A DNA stretch of 18,683 bases from JAUHWS01 sp964571805 (GTDB taxonomy: Bacteria > Patescibacteriota > Gracilibacteria > UM-FILTER-43-11). The notes beneath the pieces were generated by a model, which saw only the letters and a list, made by a program, of their open reading frames with translations, was not told where the DNA came from and did no database searches. The stretch covers positions 1-18,683 of the forward strand of contig CAZNDI010000011.1 of NCBI GenBank assembly GCA_964571805.1. Direction: 5' to 3'. Shown here in pieces: positions 7,388 through 15,441 of this stretch. Numbering within the stretch: position 1 is the first letter of the stretch; every line of letters begins with the position of its first letter. A program made the position numbers and the translations under genes.

Positions 7388-7417
7388 GGGGAATGAACTA
7401 AGGAATAAACAAATTAA

Positions 7418-7447
7418 TTTATAGCATCACAAAACGTTTAAAGACAG
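7418..7447 (-). promoter_or_regulatory. Candidate promoter of the two-helix protein gene
   Basis: On the minus strand CTGTCT (7447-7442), 18 nt, then TATAAA (7423-7418) preceded by TGC, an extended -10. The ATG is 30 nt downstream of the -10. It is divergent from the promoter at 7454-7481. Confidence 0.5.
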
Positions 7448-7453
7448 TTTATT

Positions 7454-7481
7454 TTGTGCAAATTCAAAAAATGATTATAAT
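7454..7481 (+). promoter_or_regulatory. Promoter of the PLDc_N gene
   Basis: TTGTGC at 7454-7459, 16 nt, then a perfect TATAAT at 7476-7481. The start codon follows 23 nt after the -10, leaving a leader of about 16 nt. Confidence 0.6.
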
Positions 7482-7504
7482 CAAATCAAATTTAATAAAA
7501 AAAT

Positions 7505-7729
7505 ATGCATTTATTCGGAATGCTTTTTCTACCCTACATGGCCTTTGGCTTATTACTCTCTGTTTTTTGGATTTGGATGTTGATTGATGCCATTCAAAAT
7601 CAAGAAGAAGATAAAGCCATGTGGGTCATATTGGTCGCCTTCTTACACTTTGTAGGCGCTCTGCTTTATTATTTTATTCCTAGAGATAAAAGGAAAAAAA
7701 GTGAGCATCAAAAAACTAATTTGAAATAA
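7505..7729 (+). CDS. Small PLDc_N-type membrane protein
   Basis: The 74-residue protein has two membrane helices (about 5-27 and 39-58) joined by a short acidic loop, then a basic tail rich in Lys. The pattern WxWMLIDAIQN..., followed by W..LVAFLHFVGALLYYFIPRDKRK, matches the phospholipase D nuclease N-terminal (PLDc_N) domain. In free-standing form this is only a membrane module and carries no catalytic residues. The basic tail after the second helix predicts that it faces the cytosol. It is probably co-transcribed with the DUF1761 gene, which starts 16 nt downstream. Function unknown. Confidence 0.75.
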   Translation: MHLFGMLFLPYMAFGLLLSVFWIWMLIDAIQNQEEDKAMWVILVAFLHFVGALLYYFIPRDKRKKSEHQKTNLK

Positions 7730-7745
7730 TTAACCTTTAATACAA

Positions 7746-8150
7746 ATGGAAATCAATTATTGGGCCGTTCTCACTTGTGGAGTGGCTTCGATGGTACTGG
7801 GTAGCTTATGGTATGGACCGCTTTTTGGCTTAAAGTGGATGAAAATCATTGGCGCTGATCCAAATAAAAAAGAAATGCCGAAGGGTGCAGGAATCTTGTA
7901 TTTAACAAGTTTTCTCCTCGCTTTATTCCAAGCTTATGTATTGGCCCACTACATTGCAGGCTGGAAAGAGGCTTCAGGAGTAGAAAATGCTCTATGGATA
8001 TGGGCCGCTTTCGTCATTCCAACTTTGGCAGGAGCCTCAATGTGGAACAATGAACCTGCTGGACGAGCTTGGTCACGCTTCTTGATCCAAGGAGGCTACC
8101 AACTTGTTCTTTTTATAGTGTTTGGATTGATTTTAGGTTATTGGACTTAA
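7746..8150 (+). CDS. DUF1761 family membrane protein
   Basis: This 134-residue protein with four predicted membrane helices matches DUF1761: an N-terminal VASMVLGSLWYGPLFG segment (the G-x-LWY-x-PLFG signature), then W.K..GADP, two central helices, and a C-terminal helix ending LILGYW. Conserved Trp and Tyr residues near the first helix end are typical. The biochemical role of the family is not known. It follows the PLDc_N gene by 16 nt, without promoter or terminator between, so the two probably form an operon. The downstream ATPase gene has its own strong promoter. Confidence 0.8.
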   Translation: MEINYWAVLTCGVASMVLGSLWYGPLFGLKWMKIIGADPNKKEMPKGAGILYLTSFLLALFQAYVLAHYIAGWKEASGVENALWIWAAFVIPTLAGASMWNNEPAGRAWSRFLIQGGYQLVLFIVFGLILGYWT

Positions 8151-8193
8151 AATAATCCCATTTCGACACATTTCAAAAAAACCCTAATTTCAG

Positions 8194-8222
8194 TTGTTAT
8201 TAAGGCCATTTTTTGGTATAAT
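8194..8222 (+). promoter_or_regulatory. Strong promoter of the VirD4/TraM-like ATPase gene
   Basis: TTGTTA at 8194-8199, 17 nt, then TATAAT at 8217-8222 preceded by TGG (extended -10). The GTG start lies 27 nt after the -10, giving a leader of about 20 nt. Confidence 0.72.
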
Positions 8223-8249
8223 GAAAGGATTATTTGAATAAAATACTGC

Positions 8250-10802
8250 GTGGACAAACTACCCTCAAAAGAAAAAATCCTCGAAATTGGAAAAATGCTC
8301 CTTGGCTACGTCACGGAATATTGGCAAGAAGCCTTGATTGGCTTTGTTTTTGTCGTCTACATCATCCCCGCCCTCATCAGCCTCTTGCGCTTCATGCACA
8401 TGCACCGGATGGCAAAAAATTTGGTGTATATGAAAGTGGAACTCCCTCGTAGCGACTCAAAAATTGACCAAGAAAAACGAACTGAAAAAGATTTTAAAGA
8501 AAAAGTAGCCATCATGTCTCAGCTCTACCGGGCCGTTTACGAAATTAGAGAATTGAATCTATGGAACCTGATCAAAACAAAAATATGGCAAGCAGATAAT
8601 ATTTCATTTGAACTCTTCATCGAAAAACAACAACTCTCCTTTTACGTGGTGATGAACAAAGAATATGAAAGAATCATGGAAAAGCAAATCACTACCTTTT
8701 ACAACGACGCTGACATTAAAATAAGCACCAAACCTTATGACCTCTTCACTAAAGGGAAGTCCGTAAAGTCTTATTACATGTACACAAAACGAGAGTATTG
8801 GTACCCCATCAACACCTATAAAAATCTAGAACAAGACCCGCTCAACGACACCACCAACGTTTTCTCAAAGTTATTATTAAGCGAAAAAGCGGCCATTCAA
8901 GTGATCGTGAACCCCACGGCCGACACCAAGTGGAACAAGAAAACAGAAGAAATGGGAACCCTCCTCTTCAAAAACAAACCCTTGCCCATCAAAATTCGCT
9001 TGCCGATTGTCGGCCCCATTCTTTCTTTTTTTCTCAACGCCTTTCGAAATACAAACCTACTGGGGGGGACCAATGCCCCCGGAGCATCCAGTGGAGACTC
9101 CTATATCCGCATGCTGCAGCCCAAAGAGGAATCCTTTAAGCAAATTGGAGAAAAGGCTGGACAGGTGGGTTTTGACACCTCCATTCGGATTGTGGGGGTA
9201 GCCGATGACATGACCCGAGCCACTGACATCTCAAATAATCTGAACATTGCCTTTTCGATTTATCACAACGAATACCTCAACTGGTTTCAAAATCGACGTA
9301 TCATTCCCATCGATTTCATCAATAATAAACTGATGAAATACCTTTATAATCGGAGAATGCCTGGAATTTTTCATAAAACAAACCTGCTCGCCCAAGATGA
9401 ACTCGCCTCAATTTATCACTTTCCGGATTCAAGGTACAACCCTGTTCCCGTCATTAAATGGCTTGATTACAAAGTTCTACCTCCGCCCGTCGATTTGCCA
9501 ACTGAAGGTGTGCTGATTGGAAACAATGTATATCGAGGACAAAAACGAGAAGTGAGGATCATGCGAGACGATCGAACACGCCATCAATATATCATCGGTA
9601 AATCGGGTTCCGGTAAATCCGTCATGTTGAGCTATATGGCCAGACAAGACATTTGGAACGGAGATGGAATGTGTTTGGTGGACCCCCACGGCGATTTAGT
9701 AGAGGATACTTTGCAAACCGTGCCCAAAGAGCGCGCTCAAGATGTGATCCTCTTCGATCCAGCCGATACCGAGCGACCTATGGGTCTGAATTTGCTCGAA
9801 GCCCATACTCCCGAAGAACAAGACCGAGCCTCTTTGGATGCCATGGAAATCTTCATCAAAATTTTTGGAGATGAAATTTTTGGCCCTCGAATTCAACATT
9901 ACTTTCGAAATGCTTGTTTAACGCTAATGTCAGATGAAGATGAAGGCGCGACTTTGATTGATGTGCCTCGTATTTTTACAGATGAAGACTTTTTGAAATA
10001 CAAACTGACCAAAGTGACGAATGCTGTGGTACGTTCTTTTTGGGAACATGAATATGCCAATACGGGCGATCGTGAAAAACAAGAAATGATCCCCTATTTC
10101 AGTTCAAAATTTGGCCCCTTCATTACCAATACAACCATTAGAAATATCATTGGACAGCCAAAATCAGCCTTCAATATTCGTGAGGTGATGGACAGCCAAA
10201 AGATCCTTTTGGTCAATCTTTCGAAGGGTAAAATTGGCGATCTCAATGCTCAACTTTTGGGATTGATTTTCGTAAATAAAATCAACATGGCTGCCATGAG
10301 CCGCCAAGACATTCCTAAGAAAGAACGAAAAGATTTCTATTTGTACGTGGATGAATTTCAAAACTTTGCAACCGATACGTTTGCCACCATTCTTTCTGAA
10401 GCGCGTAAATATAGACTTTCGCTCATCATGGCTCATCAGTATATCGCTCAATTAACAAAAACTCCGACGGGCCACGACGACACGCGCGTACGGGATGCGG
10501 TCTTTGGTAACGTAGGTACCATGCTTTCCTTTAAGGTGGGAGCTGATGATGCTGAATATTTAGCCAAAGAATATGCTCCTTTGCTTTCGGATCAGGATAT
10601 TTTGAGTATTGCGAACTATAAAGCCTATATCAAATTGAACATCAACAACACGACCTCTCGACCCTTTTCCATCGAATCAATTTGGGATCCCATTGAAAAT
10701 TCGAAATTATCGGACGTGCTCAAAAAATATTCACGCATGAAATATGCTCGAAAAAGAATGTTTGTGGATCAAGAAATTGAAGCTCGATTGGGAATCACCT
10801 GA
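8250..10802 (+). CDS. Membrane-anchored VirD4/TraM-like type IV secretion ATPase
   Basis: The 850-residue protein has one N-terminal membrane helix (about 23-46), a long region (about 60-400) of unknown fold, and a RecA-like motor domain. Walker A GKSGSGKS is at 450-457, followed by the LVDPHGDLVED strand; Walker B is YLYVDEFQNF with Asp701 and Glu702, and LIMAHQYIAQL resembles the sensor strand. This matches coupling-protein-like ATPases that pump DNA or protein through conjugation or type IV machinery; similar long proteins are common in Patescibacteria. The GTG at 8250 was chosen from its distance to a strong promoter and because it precedes the membrane helix; an ATG at 8295 is the fallback. 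TGA is the stop. No other secretion, pilus or relaxase gene is in the window, so its partners are unknown. Confidence 0.88.
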   Translation: MDKLPSKEKILEIGKMLLGYVTEYWQEALIGFVFVVYIIPALISLLRFMHMHRMAKNLVYMKVELPRSDSKIDQEKRTEKDFKEKVAIMSQLYRAVYEIRELNLWNLIKTKIWQADNISFELFIEKQQLSFYVVMNKEYERIMEKQITTFYNDADIKISTKPYDLFTKGKSVKSYYMYTKREYWYPINTYKNLEQDPLNDTTNVFSKLLLSEKAAIQVIVNPTADTKWNKKTEEMGTLLFKNKPLPIKIRLPIVGPILSFFLNAFRNTNLLGGTNAPGASSGDSYIRMLQPKEESFKQIGEKAGQVGFDTSIRIVGVADDMTRATDISNNLNIAFSIYHNEYLNWFQNRRIIPIDFINNKLMKYLYNRRMPGIFHKTNLLAQDELASIYHFPDSRYNPVPVIKWLDYKVLPPPVDLPTEGVLIGNNVYRGQKREVRIMRDDRTRHQYIIGKSGSGKSVMLSYMARQDIWNGDGMCLVDPHGDLVEDTLQTVPKERAQDVILFDPADTERPMGLNLLEAHTPEEQDRASLDAMEIFIKIFGDEIFGPRIQHYFRNACLTLMSDEDEGATLIDVPRIFTDEDFLKYKLTKVTNAVVRSFWEHEYANTGDREKQEMIPYFSSKFGPFITNTTIRNIIGQPKSAFNIREVMDSQKILLVNLSKGKIGDLNAQLLGLIFVNKINMAAMSRQDIPKKERKDFYLYVDEFQNFATDTFATILSEARKYRLSLIMAHQYIAQLTKTPTGHDDTRVRDAVFGNVGTMLSFKVGADDAEYLAKEYAPLLSDQDILSIANYKAYIKLNINNTTSRPFSIESIWDPIENSKLSDVLKKYSRMKYARKRMFVDQEIEARLGIT

Positions 10803-10821
10803 AGCCTACGCTTTTGAAAAA

Positions 10822-11136
10822 TCATTGAAGAACTAAAATTCCAAAGGGTATTTTTAACTCGGGCAAAACTTGCCTTAAACCTGATATTCTTAGCTCAGGA
10901 CTCTGGCTAAAATAGTCAAAAAGAACAATGTTAACATTTGGATATTTTACAGAAAGGCTTATGAAATCCTTATCATTTGTAATGACAATACGGTTGTCTT
11001 GAATGGCTAATTTTACAACTTGTAGATCTGACATCTCTGGATCAACTTCCTTCACTAATTTAACATTGTATTTTTTTGCCATCAGAAATAAACTGACAGA
11101 CTTTGGGACATTATGATCGACTAAAAATTTAAGCAT
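10822..11136 (-). CDS. DUF5615 PIN-like toxin
   Basis: The 104-residue protein matches DUF5615, a PIN-like nuclease family thought to act as a toxin on RNA. The acidic positions expected of a PIN active site are present: Asp7 in VDHNVP, Asp37 in MSDLQVV, and Asp55/Asp57 in TNDKDF. The rest follows the family's beta-alpha order. Its ATG overlaps the end of the upstream DUF433 gene by 8 nt (ATGCTTAA), a classic toxin-antitoxin coupling. It is convergent with the ATPase gene, 19 nt apart, with no terminator in between. Toxic activity is inferred from the family. Confidence 0.88.
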   Translation of the reverse strand: MLKFLVDHNVPKSVSLFLMAKKYNVKLVKEVDPEMSDLQVVKLAIQDNRIVITNDKDFISLSVKYPNVNIVLFDYFSQSPELRISGLRQVLPELKIPFGILVLQ

Positions 11137-11368
11137 GTATTTTTCCGGAAGAAGTATTCAAAAAGTGAGTTCTAGAAACAGAATGATAAGCAAAATCAAT
11201 GCAGGCCTTTATTTCTTCTTCAGAAATTTCAAACTCCTTTATAATCTTTTTATAGGACCACCCTTCTACTAAGCAAGCTAAAATTTGCTCTACCGTAATT
11301 CTAGTCCCTTGTATTCTCGGTTTTCCAAAAAGCACATTAGCAGAAAGGGATACTTTTGAATCCTTCAT
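11129..11368 (-). CDS. DUF433 antitoxin
   Basis: The 79-residue protein carries the DUF433 hallmark GKPRIQGTRITV at residues 15-26, then a helix-turn-helix-like stretch (VEGWSYKKIIKEFEISEEEI). DUF433 proteins (MbcA/VapB-like antitoxins of PIN partners) bind the toxin and often DNA for autorepression. It is the first gene of the pair, overlapping the DUF5615 toxin by 8 nt, the order usual for antitoxins. No convincing promoter is visible in the 142 nt upstream, which is shared with the divergent oxidoreductase gene. Confidence 0.88.
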   Translation of the reverse strand: MKDSKVSLSANVLFGKPRIQGTRITVEQILACLVEGWSYKKIIKEFEISEEEIKACIDFAYHSVSRTHFLNTSSGKIHA

Positions 11369-11452
11369 ATATAATCATGGGTTAAGAACTGAATTTAGTT
11401 TAGTTAAAAAAGAGAAAAAACTCTATAAGAAATTACCTGAAGCTCCGCAGAC

Positions 11453-11481
11453 TTGTTTTTTTAGCGATCAAGCGTTAAAAT
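11453..11481 (+). promoter_or_regulatory. Promoter of the DsbA-like gene
   Basis: TTGTTT at 11453-11458, 17 nt, then TAAAAT at 11476-11481. The start codon lies 29 nt after the -10. Confidence 0.6.
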
Positions 11482-11510
11482 CTGGGCAAGCTATCAATTA
11501 AAATTCAAAA

Positions 11511-12305
11511 ATGAAAAATAATAACCTCAGTCCTCTAACCTTAAGCCTATCGATTGTCGCCATTGGACTCTCTATTTTTTCCTTATACAAGGTGGGTGGA
11601 TTTGATTTCATGAAATCTAAAACAGAAGTAAAAGTTGAAAGTGTTGGAACAGAAACACAAAAGCCAAAAGATGATTTTACAAAGCAAGTCTATGCGGTCA
11701 TTGATGCTTATGTAGCAGAAAAACAAAGTGAGGGTCAAGAGCCTCCCCAACCCACTGGACCCGTGGATGTGAATCTGGATGACGACGCTATAAAAGGCGA
11801 TAAAGATGCCCCTGTCACCATCTTAGAGTTCACTGATTACCAATGTCCTTATTGTGAGCGCTATTTTACCGAAGCCTATGGGCAAATCATGAAAAATTAC
11901 GTGGATACCGGCAAGGTAAAATACGTTGTTCGTGATTTTCCCCTTCCTTTCCACGAAAATGCACTTCCTGCAGCCAATTCAGCCGAATGCTTGAGAGAAC
12001 AAACTGATGATGAAACCTTCTTCAAATATCATGACCTTCTCTTCCAAAATCAAAGCACCCTTTCGGTAGAAAACTATAAAAAATGGGCAACTGACTTCAA
12101 AGTTGACCAAGCTAAGTTCGACAGCTGTGTGGATGAAAATAAGTTTAAAGATGAAATAGAGGCAGATTTAGCCGAAGGTCAATCGTATGGAGTTCAAGGG
12201 ACTCCAGCCTTCTTCATCAACGGCATGCCCCTATCTGGAGCGCAACCTTATGCCGCCTTTGAAGCCGCCATTGATCAAGCACTCATAGACGCAGAAAAAA
12301 AATAA
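11511..12305 (+). CDS. Membrane-anchored DsbA-family thiol oxidoreductase
   Basis: The 264-residue protein starts with a hydrophobic anchor (about 7-27), a polar linker rich in Lys, Glu and Pro to about residue 85, and a thioredoxin-fold domain of the Thioredoxin_4/DsbA kind. The redox motif CPYC is at 112-115 inside FTDYQCPYC, and the cis-proline loop GTPAFF is at 230-235. A further pair of cysteines (AECLREQ and DSCVDEN) lies in the helical insertion. The protein should act outside the membrane, forming or shuffling disulfides in secreted proteins. CPYC is a DsbA/glutaredoxin-like dipeptide. The gene has its own promoter and a strong terminator, so it is monocistronic. A DsbB or VKOR partner is not in the window. 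Confidence 0.92.
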   Translation: MKNNNLSPLTLSLSIVAIGLSIFSLYKVGGFDFMKSKTEVKVESVGTETQKPKDDFTKQVYAVIDAYVAEKQSEGQEPPQPTGPVDVNLDDDAIKGDKDAPVTILEFTDYQCPYCERYFTEAYGQIMKNYVDTGKVKYVVRDFPLPFHENALPAANSAECLREQTDDETFFKYHDLLFQNQSTLSVENYKKWATDFKVDQAKFDSCVDENKFKDEIEADLAEGQSYGVQGTPAFFINGMPLSGAQPYAAFEAAIDQALIDAEKK

Positions 12306-12322
12306 CCGATTGAATCACTTGC

Positions 12323-12370
12323 AACGCCCGGCCCCAAAGCTCAAAGCTAAAGGAATCGGGCGTTTTTTTT
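12323..12370 (+). terminator. Strong intrinsic terminator of the DsbA-like gene
   Basis: AACGCCCG (12323-12330) pairs with CGGGCGTT (12357-12364) and a run of eight T (12363-12370) overlaps and follows the 3' arm. The inner loop contains a small AGCT...AGCT pairing. It lies 18 nt after the stop codon. Confidence 0.88.
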
Positions 12371-12423
12371 ATGAGTTATTATTTTAGAAAGCCCTGAATT
12401 GAGCCTTTTTATCAGAAAAATTC

Positions 12424-12452
12424 TTGCTAAAACAATAAAAAAGAGGTATAAT
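12424..12452 (+). promoter_or_regulatory. Promoter of the SpoIID-fusion gene
   Basis: TTGCTA at 12424-12429, 17 nt, then TATAAT at 12447-12452. The ATG follows 31 nt after the -10 in a purine-rich leader. tsaB probably shares this promoter. Confidence 0.7.
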
Positions 12453-12483
12453 AACAAGATATATAAAAAAACAAACCCTAAAA

Positions 12484-14754
12484 ATGCTTCGAAAAAGAAT
12501 CAATAAAATCATCCTACTGACACTTATTTTTGCGCAATTTTCTTTCTACACACCTCATTCTGAAGCTCAGAACTTAGAAGCTGGAAAGAAGACTTTTTTG
12601 GTGACGGCCTATTACTCACCCCTTCCAGATCAGTCATTTTATGTGAAAGGGAGTTATGAAGCTGATATAAAGCTAAATGGACGAGGAACGAATGGGGCCG
12701 ATGGAACTCCTGTTTATACAGGAATGCTGGCCGCTCCGAGTTCATACCCCTTTGGGACTAAAGTGAAAATTCCAGGGCTCGGTGTGGGAGAAGTGCACGA
12801 CAGAGGCGGAGCCATTGTGACAAGAGAAGGATATGATCGCATCGATGTGTGGATGGGCGAAGGAGATGAGGGGCTTTCTAGAGCTCTCAATTGGGGATCA
12901 CGCCTAGTTGAAGGTGAAATTTATTCAGATTCTAGTGAAATAGAAACAGGATTGGATTATTCTTGGGTGAATTCCAAACTTTCTGGAGGAGCGGTTTCCG
13001 GATTTAAAAGGGATAACAAAGAGGAACTTGATTTGATAGATAGTAAAGAAGAAAATAGCATCCCCTCAAATGCAGAGCTGATTTCGAAAGAAGACTATAA
13101 TGCAGAATTGTTGACGACGCCTGAACCCTTGAATTTAAAACCAGGAGAAACTCAGTCATTGACATTAAAATACAAAAATACAGGAGACAAAACATGGGAT
13201 AAAAGTACCTGGTTGTATTTAGATTCAAAAGAAGATGTAACAAAAGGAGAAATTATTCCCGTGGTGGAAGGCAAGAATTTTGTAGTCGCCACCCTCCAAG
13301 AAGAAGTGGTTGCAAAGGGAGAAATTGGAACCTTCATTCTAAATATTAAATCGGGAGAGAAAGGGGGAAAGACTTCCTTTGATCTCAAGCCAGTAGTCAA
13401 TGGTCGGTATAAAATAGGGCTGGCAGAAACTGAATTGGAATTGAATTCTCAGGCCCCTGTTCTTTTGGCCAAAACAAGAACACTGTCATCAACCACAAAT
13501 TTATCTCCCGGCGAAAAGAGATATATTGAAGTAGAAATGCAAAACTTGGGAGATGTCGCGTGGACCCCAGAAACTGTAACAACAAATATAATTGGGCGAG
13601 GAATCGAAATCTCTCAAAAAAACCTTCCCTCAAAAGTGGTCAATCCAGGGGAAAGTACGACGCTTGGACTTTGGATAGAAGCCCCTCTTGAAGAAGGTTT
13701 AAATAGTCTTTATTTACGCTCATCCTACAATTTGGGAAATAATTCGGTAGAAATACCGGGTGCAGTGGCCAATCTTGCCATCAATGTCATAGCCAAAAAA
13801 CAGAGCGAAGAAGTGAAGATTGAGGATAATAGAGAAAGCATTGGAGGAAATAATAAATTAGAACCTGTATTAAACCAAATCCCTCAAGCAGAAGAGCGTC
13901 CTTTTCGTGTGAAGCTATCTCATGAAGCTAAAAATGAAACCTTAACCGCAGACTCCCCTTTTGTCGTTTTAAATGAATCAAATCAAGTTCTTTTTAATCT
14001 TTCGGCAGGAGAAAAGGTTGAAGTTAAAAAACTCGAAAATGGCTTTGAAGTAAAAAATGATACCGTGAGTAAAAAAGCAATTGTCATTCGATTGGTTCCG
14101 CAAGAAAGGTCTGGCGTGACAGAAATTATGACCATGAAAAATCACCCTGAATCGAATGAATCACTCAACGATAATCGCTTTCGTGGCACGATTGAAATAC
14201 GAGAATTGAAGGGGAAAGTCACGTATATAAACGAATTACCTCTAGAGGATTATTTGCGAGGTTTGGCAGAAGTAGACAATGCGGATCCAATGGAGAAACA
14301 AAAAGTGATCGCTGTGCTTGCCCGCACTTATGCCGATTTTTACATGGATTTAAAAAATAGAAAGTTTCCAAATGCACCCTATGACGGTACAGATGACGCA
14401 AACATATTCCAGCGCTATTTGGGATACGGATCAGAAATTCGCTCTCCAAACTTTGCCAATGCCGTAGGAGCAACAGAAAATATAGTGGTGACTTATGAGG
14501 GTGAACTTATAAAAACACCCTATTTCAGTCAATCAGGAGGAAAGACCTTGAGCGCTCAAGAGAAATGGGGTTGGACCAACACGCCTTATTTAAGTTCAGT
14601 CCCTGACCCCTGGTCAAAGGGATTAGCATTAAAAGGCCATGGAGTAGGATTATCTGGCTATGGAGCAACAAAACAAGCAGAAGCTGGGAAAAAGTTTGAT
14701 GAAATCATCAAGTATTACTATACTGGAGTGGATGTTTCCCCTATGAAGAATTAA
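12484..14754 (+). CDS. Secreted 3D/double-psi-barrel, Ig-like and SpoIID cell-wall enzyme
   Basis: The 756-residue protein begins with a signal peptide (basic RKRINK, hydrophobic to about residue 22, likely cleavage near SEA-QN). Residues ~38-145 form a 3D/RlpA-like double-psi barrel (AYYSP..., DRGGAI, YDRIDVWMG). Two Ig-like repeats of the NBR1-like type follow at about 208-320 and 333-435, each with a PGE and a TGDKTW or LGDVAW motif. The C-terminal ~285 residues are a SpoIID/LytB domain: LPLEDYLRGLAEV with the expected catalytic Glu596, ARTYADFY, YFSQSGGKT and GHGVGLSGYGA at 718-728. SpoIID proteins are lytic transglycosylases that cut glycan strands lacking stem peptides. Because no sporulation gene is present, a role in wall remodelling or division is inferred. 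tsaB starts 2 nt after its stop. Confidence 0.87.
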   Translation: MLRKRINKIILLTLIFAQFSFYTPHSEAQNLEAGKKTFLVTAYYSPLPDQSFYVKGSYEADIKLNGRGTNGADGTPVYTGMLAAPSSYPFGTKVKIPGLGVGEVHDRGGAIVTREGYDRIDVWMGEGDEGLSRALNWGSRLVEGEIYSDSSEIETGLDYSWVNSKLSGGAVSGFKRDNKEELDLIDSKEENSIPSNAELISKEDYNAELLTTPEPLNLKPGETQSLTLKYKNTGDKTWDKSTWLYLDSKEDVTKGEIIPVVEGKNFVVATLQEEVVAKGEIGTFILNIKSGEKGGKTSFDLKPVVNGRYKIGLAETELELNSQAPVLLAKTRTLSSTTNLSPGEKRYIEVEMQNLGDVAWTPETVTTNIIGRGIEISQKNLPSKVVNPGESTTLGLWIEAPLEEGLNSLYLRSSYNLGNNSVEIPGAVANLAINVIAKKQSEEVKIEDNRESIGGNNKLEPVLNQIPQAEERPFRVKLSHEAKNETLTADSPFVVLNESNQVLFNLSAGEKVEVKKLENGFEVKNDTVSKKAIVIRLVPQERSGVTEIMTMKNHPESNESLNDNRFRGTIEIRELKGKVTYINELPLEDYLRGLAEVDNADPMEKQKVIAVLARTYADFYMDLKNRKFPNAPYDGTDDANIFQRYLGYGSEIRSPNFANAVGATENIVVTYEGELIKTPYFSQSGGKTLSAQEKWGWTNTPYLSSVPDPWSKGLALKGHGVGLSGYGATKQAEAGKKFDEIIKYYYTGVDVSPMKN

Positions 14755-14756
14755 AA

Positions 14757-15383
14757 ATGCAAACTGCTTATTTGTGTATTGATACCATCAGCTCAGCCGC
14801 TGGAATCACAGTTTTAAAAGAAGATTTTGCCCATCACTCACCTCTCAACCCTCAAATGGCCTCAGAAGGGATCATTGAATTGATTGATCAGGCCCTGAAA
14901 AAATCTAAAATTGAGCTTTCTGATTTAGCAGGTGTTTTTGTGATCAAAGGCCCTGGGAGTTTTACGGGTTTAAGGGTGGGAATTTCTGTGGCCAATCAAT
15001 TTGCACATCAGCTCAAAATACCCATTCTAGGCTTGAAGACAGATGAGTGGTGGCTATTGAGAGGTAACGAAGGGGAAAAACTATTTCTTCAATCGATGAA
15101 CAAACAGGAGATCTATTGTGCGGATGCTGAGCATTCACAAATCATTGCCATTGAAAAACTTTCAGAATTTGGTGAGCGAGAGTGGTTGGGAGAATTAAAA
15201 TTTGATCATCAGGAAAAACTACCCTTCAATTTTCAGGAAATAGTAGCTCTGGATTCAGTTGAGAAAACGTGGGAAAAATTAATTCAAGGGTATTCTGAAG
15301 GATTGAAGCCTCAAAAAACCTACGAATTAGTGGAACCATTTTATGGAAAAGAGCCAAATATTACGAAAGCAAAAAAAGCTTAA
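14757..15383 (+). CDS. tsaB: tRNA threonylcarbamoyladenosine biosynthesis protein TsaB
   Basis: TsaB is the partner of TsaD in making t6A at position 37 of ANN-decoding tRNAs, using threonylcarbamoyl-AMP from TsaC; it acts in the cytosol as a scaffold of the TsaB-TsaD-TsaE complex. The hallmark GPGSFTGLRVG is at 65-75, and the N-terminal YLCIDTISSAAGITV forms the first actin-like strand pair. The 208-residue length is slightly below the usual ~225, with a shortened second lobe that includes a WWLLRGNEGEK segment. The start at 14757 is 2 nt after the previous stop, so it is translationally close to the wall enzyme gene. TsaC, TsaD and TsaE are not in the window. Confidence 0.92.
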   Translation: MQTAYLCIDTISSAAGITVLKEDFAHHSPLNPQMASEGIIELIDQALKKSKIELSDLAGVFVIKGPGSFTGLRVGISVANQFAHQLKIPILGLKTDEWWLLRGNEGEKLFLQSMNKQEIYCADAEHSQIIAIEKLSEFGEREWLGELKFDHQEKLPFNFQEIVALDSVEKTWEKLIQGYSEGLKPQKTYELVEPFYGKEPNITKAKKA

Positions 15384-15441
15384 CTTCAAATTATAAGATT
15401 TTATTTGGAGAAATTAATACGATTGAATTTTTTGCTGATTT

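Noticed and set aside
8250..10802. Recoded UGA (glycine) as in Gracilibacteria.
   Set aside because: TGA stops end intact genes of expected length at several loci, and in-frame TGA is absent from the conserved genes.
12371..12423. Second terminator from AGCCC...GAGCCTTTTT after the strong one.
   Set aside because: The two words are direct, not inverted, repeats, so no stem forms.
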